Below, piece after piece: positions 55,659 through 64,000 of a DNA stretch of 64,000 nt. The stretch comes from Annulohypoxylon bovei var. microspora (lineage: Eukaryota > Ascomycota > Sordariomycetes > Xylariales > Hypoxylaceae), in the NCBI GenBank assembly GCA_022836615.1, contig MU405224.1:124001-188000 (forward strand). The letters run 5' to 3'. A program made the position numbers and the translations under genes. The first letter of the stretch is position 1. The number at the start of each line of letters is the position of its first letter. A model generated the notes under the pieces. That model saw only the letters and a list, made by a program, of their open reading frames with translations, did no database searches and was not told where the DNA came from.

Positions 55659-58600
55659 GATTGTTGATGATAGCTGTTCTGATGATACCAACTGGTCAGC
55701 GAAGTCAGCAGCCACTTTTCGAAGTTCACGTAGTTGAAGAAAGTAGTGTGTCGGCCATCAACACGACGGAGTAGAGTCTGGAGAGCCTGGTTTTATTTAC
55801 CGCATAGTCCTACCACTGCTCCGATAAGACGTTGCCGAAGGCATCCGAGTCGCTGATGAAATCGGCAAGGCTAGAAGGAACAGTAAAACCCCGTAAAAAT
55901 AGACGGTAGATGGCCCCCCTTTCGGGCCTTCTAGGCCTTTCTGTTTTGGATTATATCTAATAGGATCTAGATCGGCTAGCAACTTACATCAAGCGGCCCG
56001 TCGATAGAGTTATCATAGCCATGAGCTTTGTACGACATGTTCCACCTAATCTTGGGCCAAGTTTATGCCAGGCTCAACTAGTAGGTTGGAGGAATGCGTA
56101 GTAGGGATGGGACTTGAGGCGGTGTTTGTAGTAGACGGTGTGGAGCTATACCCTAGGAATAGCCTGGTAGGGCTGATTACTTAGATACTTACTCCGTCAA
56201 ACCTTCCCAGATACATGGCCCTTTCTTTTTTAAATAGTCCATGGGAGGCAAGCTACTCTTGTTATGGCGCTAGTAAATGCCTTGCCAGTAGAGTATCTTC
56301 TAACCGACCAATACGATAGGGTGCTTAGTAGCTAAAATGAACCCAAGCATTGGCGCCCGGGCCCCGGCTTCAGGAGGTACTCGGGAAGCATCGACTTGAG
56401 GACGACGTGCCACGTGCCAGTCGGCAGGGTGTTGGGAAGGGTAGGGCAGCGTTGTGGCATTCTGGTGTCTCCATGCTATACAGTCATGGGCCATAGGGCA
56501 GAACCATAATCAAGAAGAACTCGGAACAACATGCATGTGCCCGTGAGCAAGCCATTGTTTACCATGGTTCGGATCATGTCTGCTAAAATTCGGGTATGTT
56601 CGACGACGTAGGATTTCAAGGACTGAAGTTTCTATATAGAGAGCCGGGAGTCGTTTGCCGGGAAGTGGTTGTTTTGATAGGGATCCTTCTGGGGCTCTCG
56701 AAACACCCAGATAGTGAAGGCCTTGAACCATTAGGCTCTATTCGGGTGCCATCGTACTACCCTGAAATCCTTGCTAGGTATTCAATGCATCAAGATATGT
56801 AGCGCCCAACTGGCCGAGAAGCTGGCCCTGTCTTTGGGAGATGTTTCTATTAGGGTTAGCATAACTCCGTCTACCTTGGGCTCAAGGACGACAGAGTCAG
56901 ATACCCAATTTTGGCTCGGGGCATATTGTGAGTCTCGTCTGTGACGTCTCGTGCATTCTATAGATATAATTATACCAGCGTGGCGTATTCAACCCATGGT
57001 CCTGTATCTCCTGGTCGTGGGAGACAATATTATCATCGGCCGTGCTGTATTCTTACATACCAAGACATAATCCCTTGAATCCGTCACTATCACCGGTCCC
57101 GAAGGTTGAAACATAAGTGATATATCAGAGTTGACGGGATATAATTAGTTGTCAGTTCGATTTACATATATAGACGTCTTTATCGATAACCTTGAAACGA
57201 AACCCGAAGAGGGACAGGGACATTAAGCATAGTTAGTGGTAAACGTTTACAAGATATTAGGAGCAGGACGTCACACGGTTCCCTCAATTGCTACCAAGGT
57301 TGTGTATGAGTCTCTCGGTTCCGGGCCTAGAATGCGGAAGACCTGGGTTAACCGACTATTAAATTGGTAAGATTCAAGAGATGTTTGTTGAGGTAATGAT
57401 TGCGACTCGGCTCCGGAGGAATGCGCCGCAGATCTTCTAATGTCGACGATCCAATTGAACAGCCTCCCCCAATTGACATATGCATTCCTTTCCCGTTACA
57501 AACTGCATTGTAAGCAACGCACCCTAGAATATGCATGAAGGTTTCAGCGAGAAGGAGCAGCCAATGCCATGCTGAGAGGCATACTTTTTTCTAACCTTAC
57601 AGTGGCGAGAGGGCCTATCCTATTCTCGGTCTGACGTAGGATCTCACATCTCAGTTTCATTAGGAGTGAATATTTAGGGTCTTGATGAAATAAGAAACCA
57701 AGCTGACTAAAGCATGCAAGATGGCATCTTGCAATTTGCCGTTTGATTTGTGCCAACTCAATGGAACTGTAGTTGTCGCCGATCTATGTATTTACCTATT
57801 TTTACAAAATAGGGGCCAGACAGGGGTTGTTGATGGCCTCTTTTCTTTCGCCAAGAACGCGGCTCTGTGGTATAATCATCAATACCGCTAGACATACTCG
57901 AAGTGTCTTAGTGTATTTTTATATGCCGAATTAGCTAGGTATGTATGTCTTGATATAGACTTTGGATGTTCTCGATGCGGTAGACGTAAGATAGAACAGT
58001 TACCATCGTCGATGCCATTGGTCGCAACCGCGGTACTTCTTTAAGAAAATAGTTAACTAGCCGGCGTTAGATACATGCCTAATGGCGCATGAAGAGAATC
58101 AAATGGTGAAGTTATAGCATTGCCTCTTAAATGAAATCGCACATGAGGCCACTAATTAGTCACTGACGATTCAATAGTTAACTCTTGCTATGAAATGTTC
58201 AAAAGCAGTTGACGAATGACCTCAACTATTTCGCGCACTGTCACCGGAAAGCACCCCGCTTGCTACACGGTTGCTTCATCCGCTGATGGTGTTTTGAGTA
58301 TAGCGAAGGTTGTTATATAGCTGAGGATACGCCACGTATATCGTGTCTATGCGGTACTAAGTTCGTTGCCTTCTGATAGGCATCTTTAAGGATTCGTCTC
58401 ACGGAAGACTGCAGGAGTCTTGGCATATTCTACTATTCAAGTATGCCACCATCGCCCAACCTGCAACCTATCACCCGACAAAATCCTATACCATGCGGGC
58501 TTTGACTCTAGGGCTGTCTGATATAATGTCCGCTCAATTGTCCCAGGAACATGCTATAGTCTAAACTCGGCTCCTGTCTCTTTGGCATATCCTGCAACCA

Positions 58601-61600
58601 CGACTGCGGGTTGCCGTCCTGTCTTCATTGGTCATTCAGCTAAGTTTACTATGGATCATATACTACGAGTGGGAGTTCCTTCTAGCTAACTTTGACTTGA
58701 TCCCCTGTGGGGGAAGCTGAAGAGTACCTATCCTACCTACCTGCCTGGGTACCTAGGTGGCTTCTCAGGGGGTAGCATACTCAATAGTGGCGAGAGAATA
58801 GCTATTACTCGAAATACGACTGGTATTCTCGTGCTTCACGTTGAGACTGAGTGTTTCATGAGCACCAGTGGCTGCGTTGAACCAAGGAACGCATCGGATT
58901 AGGTACCAAGTGCCAAAGACCCTTCATAGGTACCTAGCCAACAGTGATGATTGGGCATCAACCTGTGCTCCGGCATGAAGCATAGTTGAAGTTCAATAAT
59001 CTTGTCACCTGCGACATCCATGAACCCTCGCTAGTAACGGGTATGAGTCATATCGCGAAGGCCTTCGGAGGCCAGTCTATGACAGTCGATGGTGGCATTC
59101 AAACGAATCAGACGAGATTTATTTACAAGAAGTAACTCACTCGGGCCTTAAACTTGTATACTCTGGCCAATATGGTTATAACCCTGTATCAAACTACTAG
59201 GGGTATATCTAAAGTATGCGTGAGTTGTTCGTTGCTGCCTCGTGTCTCAACCTCACTACGCAAAACTCCGATGCTAATGAATTGATGGTCTCCCATCGAG
59301 ATGACTGTTCGTCCGGCATACATATGCCACGACACCGCTTTATCAAAACGTCCATCATGAAATCACCTGCACCGCCTTGATTCGATTACTGGATACACGT
59401 TAATGAGTATGTACTACCAAGTTAACAGCACAGAACCTAGGTAACAAAGGCATCGTGAATGACGCGGCCATTAGGGGGATATCCAACCCAGATAGTATGT
59501 GGCATTATTGTTTGCGAAGAATATTCAGAAAATGTAGGCAATAGGCAGTAGTAATATAATAGGGGGTATCCCAGTGTTGTCCTGTGTACTGCAGCCATCT
59601 TGTAATACCTACTAAAAGCTCGAACAATATTCCCTTTATAAGTTTACGCCGCAACTATCTCCCAAGACACAGAGAAAGCCACATTTACCTAAGTATTATG
59701 GTCCGTTAAGTTATAGGCTTCCTTACCAATAGCCACTGAACCATTGTATGACATCGATTTGCATAATAGATGGTGAGTAACTTCAGGTTTCACCCGCAGT
59801 TATGTCACATACAAAGCGCTAGATAAGACCCCTAGAGTCTCGATAAAGCCTTCTAACTAATACAGTCGGTGTCTTTATGGCAACTAATGTAAAATATAAG
59901 TGCTTGCCTATCTACCTGGATTAAATTTAAATACGGTTGAGTGTCTCCCATGTGTCTGATCTTGTTTGATAGAACGTAAGTTCAGAATGTAGGTTGAGTT
60001 TACCTGTCGAGTTTAGAACATCCTCGTAACTACGACAACCAACTCCATTCGAGTGGCTATCAGCTTACCTAGTATCTAGACAGGGAGTTATGTTTGATGA
60101 AGAGGTGTTTGGGCACTTATTAGGCTGTGTATATCAAACCAGGCATAGTTACCTGTATATGTGAAGTAATACAGAGCTATGGAAACTCTCTTCTTCATAG
60201 GATCGATGATCTAATTGTGAGGTGTCATCTTATGCGTAGCCAGTACTGGTACTTGGAGGATCGCACATTTGGGTACGACGTCATAAAATAGTACCTGATT
60301 TGACGAATAGTGCCCCTACCGCACATGGCGCTGGCTGCATAAACTCAGTACCAATGCGCATCTATATGACATCGAGTACCCAATCGCGATTAACAGGGCA
60401 ATAATCCTAAAAACGATGGGTGCCTCTCATATTGATATGCCAACTTTAAGCTTCACGTCCCTGCTGGCTGGCTCGAAACTGGCCAATAACCTCAGAGATA
60501 GCCAACACGCACGGAAGTTATGAAGCAGTTCACAGATGTACGGTGCTGTGCTGTCGGCAGTTTAAACTCTTGTCAGGCACCAGGCTGTCGGGGAGAGCAC
60601 GCCAGAGGGTTACGTCGGAGGATCAATAGGATTTGTAGCGTGGGAGATAGTAATTTGATCCTTGCATCCGTGTGTAGTACTATCTCCGTTCCTTTACTAT
60701 GTTTTTTCGACACCTACCGCGCATGTGCTCTAATAATGACACTGTTAAGGGCCGCTTGCCCTCGGCATTTCCGTAGCATCGCGAAGACCCAAAAGAGCGA
60801 AGGAACCGAGAGCCTGGTGTTGCAGTACAGGAGAACTAGAAGTTTTCGAAAGCACACCGCAGCCAAATATACCTACCTACCTGGTACAGTAGCAATTCCT
60901 CAAATGGCAGGTGTGTATGCTAGCTGAATCCCAAACAGACTTGGCTTCGACTTGGCTTCGACATTCAGTTGCAAACGAGTGCGATACGATCGTCATGCGT
61001 CTGCATGGGGGAAGACGTATACCTAGGTATGCATCTCCCACCTGTGACCTAAGAGCTCTCAGCTAAACCGTACCGAGGTAAATATGCTACCTTCCCATCC
61101 AAGAATAACAACAGCAAACGTATAATCGCCAATCCGGTATGCCATTACTCGAGTTGGCGAAGATCGTTTCAGAACATCCCGGCTTCGAATCACGATGATC
61201 GAACCAAAAGAACGAGTGACCATCGTGAGGCCCAAACTAGTAATGAGAAACGATTCTTTTCATAGTCGTTACATAATCCTAAAATTAGGTCGTGAAATGA
61301 TACCTAGAATAACATCGAGGAATAGAGAGACGGGATGCGCATGCGAGGCATCATTGAATGCGTGTAATGCGTGTAAGAAGCATCTCAATGCTTCATGTTG
61401 ACTAGTCCCAGATCTGTGACCGCCACGCTTCGTGTAAGGGAAAAACATTAGCATGTACAGTACCCAATACAGACCCGGCTGCCGGGTGCCGTTCTAGAAA
61501 CTTGATCCGGTCCGCGCCACGGATGTCTCACTATCCGGAAGGCTGATAAACTTGCGTGGAAAGGGAACCTGCAGTCGGGTCGTAGTGTGATAAGAGGTCT

Positions 61601-62216
61601 GATTAGAGAGAGAAGATGCGAGGGAGGACGCCGATTTCACACCGCTTGCTTCGGGGCGAGGTACACCCCGGTATCGAAATTTTTTCTTTTCTTTTTCTTC
61701 TTCTCTGTATCACGGCTAGATGAAACAAATAAGCTCAAGCCCAATGGTCTAGAGCGGATGATTTGCATCAAGATCGACTAGAAAAGGCGATAGACGTCAA
61801 GGGATATGTCAACGTTCGATGGGAAGGTTGGTCTTAAGGCTTTAGTCGCTATGGATTGGTCTCTCCCCTGATCGGCGAATCGACAGAACCTCGCTACTGC
61901 ACAGAAGCTAAGGTTCCTAGTGGTTCGCGTTGTAAATTGCTCCACAATCGAGGCAAAAGTTAAGGCTGACTTATGTAAATGCATTAATTTGACGGTAGTT
62001 GAAAACCACTGGCAGTGCGGAAGTTAACCGCTGGAATATCAGGTATCGACAAGATCAGTCTCCGGGCGATCGCAAGATCTACGATAGCCTTTCTAGACTC
62101 TGGAGGACGCAAATCACCAGGTACGAAAAGGTAAATATAGTGGTTTTTAGCTACCGTCAAAGTAAACAGTGCGTATGGATATTCCAACACGGATAGTAAG
62201 CCGAGTTAAAACTTCT
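55659..62216. other. Gene-poor region
   Basis: About 6.6 kb without a recognisable gene. The left about 400 bp is the bHLH promoter. Open frames at 56510-56731, 57544-57756, 60520-60927 and 61195-61401 lack conserved motifs and have unlikely composition. TACCTAGGTA-type palindromes occur at about 58750, 58930, 59433 and 61021. A short direct tandem (GACTTGGCTTC) lies near 60940-60960. Confidence 0.55.
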
Positions 62217-62713
62217 TCACTGCTCGTCGAATTCCTCGCCTGAGAGCTCTGATACAGAGTCATAATCTTTCTCGTCTTCTTCGGCTGCCTTAGCGGTACC
62301 CCTAAGCCTCATATTGGTAGGCTTATGAGGTTTTACATCAACAGTACCATCCCGATAAACATGGACTCGATTGGACCTGCGGTTGTACCGGACTGTAATG
62401 TGTTCGCGAGTATCGTTTGGGTTATTGTGCCACCAAACATTGCGAGGGGCACTAGAATTAGAGTCCCAATGATCAAGTTAGGTAAATATCATGTCTTGTA
62501 AAAATATAGGTACTTGATATAGAGGAAAGAAAGTAAAATAAAAGAGGCTATAAAGTTGAAAGGTGGGTAGGATTAGACTGACGAGTAAATGATAGCCTCA
62601 GTTGAGCTTTTTAAAGCATCATGTTTCCAAGCGATATTACAAAGTCGAATGATCTCCGGTTGCTCGTTTGGCTTGACGTGAGAAGGACGGAACTCCGTCC
62701 TTAAGGCTGACAT
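62217..62713 (-). CDS. Small two-exon gene, hypothetical protein of 121 residues
   Basis: No family is recognised. Exon 1 is 62713-62583 (starting MSALRTEFRPSHVKPNEQ) and exon 2 is 62451-62217, joined by a 131-nt intron with donor GTCAGT, a CTAAC/CTAAT branch and acceptor TTCTAG in phase 2. The join makes IIYS-APRNVWWHNNPND without a stop. Exon 2 is open for 78 codons and reads like real protein: a Trp/Asn/Arg-rich core (VWWHNN, HITVRYNRRSNRVHVYRDG, a beta-hairpin-like pattern) followed by an acidic tail (EEDEKDYDSVSELSGEEFDE). It is missed by ORF scans because each exon is short and the ATG is in exon 1. No membrane segment or signal peptide is seen. It could be a lineage-specific gene or the tail of a larger one. 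Confidence 0.55.
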
Positions 62714-63201
62714 AGTGACAAAATATTTATTACATCAAATGGTCGCTATGGAAAGGCATCAACAAGTAATTATTCAATGGGTAATATGGAGTTATGGCTA
62801 TGAGTTTATGATAACTTCTAATGATGCCGGTCGAGTCAAGGGGGGTTAAATATAAAAATTAAGCAATGAAGGAATGGCGCAAGAACCGATGCTTTTATTT
62901 TATATTTCATCATAAGCGTCACAAGCTGTAGAAGCCCGTTAATCGTGTAACCTTTAAACTGGAAGACTCTGCAAATTTGTGTCCTTAGAAGAGGTACCGA
63001 AATGTGTGAAACCGTTCGTTGCGCGAGGAACTCCAAGTTGACCTGCTACGAATCACGATCCAAACCACAGGCTAAACCTGACACTTCCCTTAGTTATGAG
63101 TAACATAAATATAATTATGTATGTACGAAAACGAAAGTCAAGTACACAAGGTTTGTGCTGGCTTTTTCATTATCAAGTTCGATACGGGTGTTACTATGTA
63201 G
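62714..63201. other. Intergenic upstream of the small gene
   Basis: AT-rich sequence preceding the small hypothetical gene and presumably its promoter. A 66-codon frame on the minus strand (62836-63036) shows no recognisable features. Confidence 0.5.
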
Positions 63202-63271
63202 TGTCGGATAAACCACTAGACCAAAAGGAAGGTATTAATTATGAAATCATAATCTTATCTTATATCTGACA
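63202..63271 (-). repeat. Terminal direct repeat, left copy (3' LTR if minus-oriented)
   Basis: 70 bp, identical to the right copy except at 63229 (A here, G at 63479). It contains CCACTAGACCA, which on the minus strand matches the pol III A-box (TGGTCTAGTGG). Confidence 0.85.
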
Positions 63272-63336
63272 CACCCCCCAAGGTTCGGACTGTAAACAGA
63301 CGGAAATTTGCTAAAAGTTCGTTTATTATACGCCAT

Positions 63337-63424
63337 GGTTGCAGTATGATTCGAACCTATCTCTTTGGGTTATGAGTGGCCCCCTTCCAATGGGTAGTGA
63401 TCTATCCGTCTTAGCGCAACAACC
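63337..63424 (-). pseudogene. tRNA-like segment inside the miniature LTR element
   Basis: On the minus strand an 88-nt stretch starts GGTTGTTGCGC and ends CTGCAACC. GGTTGT can pair with GCAACC as an acceptor-like stem. A B-box-like GGTTCGAATCA lies at 63357-63347, and a CCC-ATTGGAA-GGG hairpin sits where an anticodon arm would be. Stems are imperfect, so this is a degenerate tRNA or a tRNA-derived promoter rather than a functional tRNA gene. Confidence 0.45.
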
Positions 63425-63451
63425 GGATTTTAAGCGAATGAGACTCTTAAT

Positions 63452-63521
63452 TGTCGGATAAACCACTAGACCAAAAGGGAGGTATTAATTATGAAATCAT
63501 AATCTTATCTTATATCTGACA
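63452..63521 (-). repeat. Terminal direct repeat, right copy (5' LTR if minus-oriented)
   Basis: Right partner of the terminal repeat pair, exactly 250 bp from the left copy. It is followed by the target duplication TGTAG. Confidence 0.85.
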
Positions 63522-63526
63522 TGTAG

Positions 63527-64000
63527 GAGTATTCGTACCCCTTTAATTGACGCAAATCCGTAATACTTCAGCGATTAACATAACACCTAAGTAAGTATCT
63601 ACCGGATATATCAGTCACTTCGATAATCGCGTTCTACGAAACATTCTAATGTTCTATCTAGTAAGATAGGCCTATTACGCACAGACGTATCGGCAAGCTT
63701 CCGGATCTCCCATATCGAGACTCGAAAAGAAAATCGAAAGCCGCGGCCCACGGGCGTTTCGGAAATCTCTCGCCTAGAAGACGGCTTGATTCGGGTTTTA
63801 AAGAAGGTTGGTTGTGGGGATAGCATGCGACGCTGCGGACAGTGCACGTGTAAGGGACTCAAGGGTAGAGAGGTTGAAGAGGGTTGGTGACGGGAGATAG
63901 CCTCGCTCCTAATTATGCAATTGTCGCTGAGAGTCGTATTGAGCGACAATAAATCCTGGAGACAAGCGTAGGTACCTATTGAAACAGATATGAACACTAT
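63527..64000. other. Right window edge, no gene called
   Basis: A 128-codon frame on the minus strand (63611-63997) reaches nearly to the edge but shows no recognisable domain. It might belong to a gene continuing outside the window. Confidence 0.45.

Larger units (their letters stand above)
63202..63521 (-). mobile_element. TRIM-like miniature LTR retroelement with 5-bp target duplication
   Basis: Two 70-bp direct repeats (63202-63271 and 63452-63521) differ at one base. Each starts TGTCGGATA and ends TATCTGACA, so they have TG...CA termini with short inverted ends as in LTRs. The element is flanked by TGTAG on both sides (63197-63201 and 63522-63526), a perfect 5-bp target duplication. The 180-bp interior has no coding capacity. 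A purine tract, TTGGGGGGTG on the minus strand, directly abuts the left repeat, which suggests transcription on the minus strand. No clear TGG-type primer binding site is seen. The near-identical repeats imply a recent insertion. Confidence 0.82.

Noticed and set aside
60520..60927. 135-codon plus-strand frame
   Set aside because: Cys/Arg-rich without pattern, no introns needed, no recognised family. Treated as chance pending expression data.
63611..63997. 128-codon minus-strand frame at the window edge
   Set aside because: No domain visible. It might be part of a gene outside the window but cannot be supported here.

Overview
The window is nuclear DNA of a filamentous ascomycete (Pezizomycotina, most likely Sordariomycetes). 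The evidence is mostly short introns with GTAAGT-like donors and CTAAC-like branch sites, fungal-specific families (Fmp27, Thi20-type ThiD-TenA fusion, AA9 lytic polysaccharide monooxygenase, the YML020W-like hydrolase) and long intergenic spaces rich in the palindrome TACCTAGGTA. The assignment is inferred from protein content, not from a search.

Layout. The left 27 kb is gene-dense and housekeeping: the 3' part of a Rictor/Ste16 TORC2 subunit (1-1271, +), RRP5 (2124-7579, -), a YML020W-like alpha/beta hydrolase (8093-11171, +), a giant Fmp27/Hobbit-type bridge lipid-transfer protein (12335-21232, +), ESCRT-II SNF8/VPS22 (22210-23004, -), ribosomal protein S16 (23629-24390, +) and the U5 snRNP assembly factor AAR2 (25585-27204, -). 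From 27 to 64 kb genes are sparse: a C2H2 zinc-finger factor (31198-32808, -), a gene desert of about 13 kb, a cluster of four minus-strand genes (AA9 LPMO 46060-47323, DBP2 RNA helicase 48410-50881, THI20-like thiamine enzyme 51954-53941, bHLH factor 54759-55658), then about 8 kb holding one probable small spliced gene (62217-62713) and a miniature LTR element (63202-63521).

Functional themes are ribosome biogenesis and RNA work (RRP5, RPS16, DBP2, AAR2), membrane traffic and lipid transfer (SNF8, Fmp27), TOR signalling, thiamine salvage and oxidative polysaccharide attack. I see no biosynthetic cluster and no CRISPR or prokaryotic content.

The most interesting observations are structural. 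(1) Two independent genes, the YML020W-like hydrolase and the AA9 LPMO, each carry an intron that only works as a spliceosomal twin intron (stwintron), with an internal intron inserted between the first and second base of the outer donor. A single-intron model gives a frameshift and early stop in both. (2) A 320-bp miniature LTR element (TRIM-like) has 70-bp terminal repeats starting TG and ending CA, a perfect 5-bp target duplication and a tRNA-like interior. (3) A 265-bp foldback element has perfect 38-bp inverted arms. (4) A G-run array lies directly behind the AA9 stop codon on the transcript strand.
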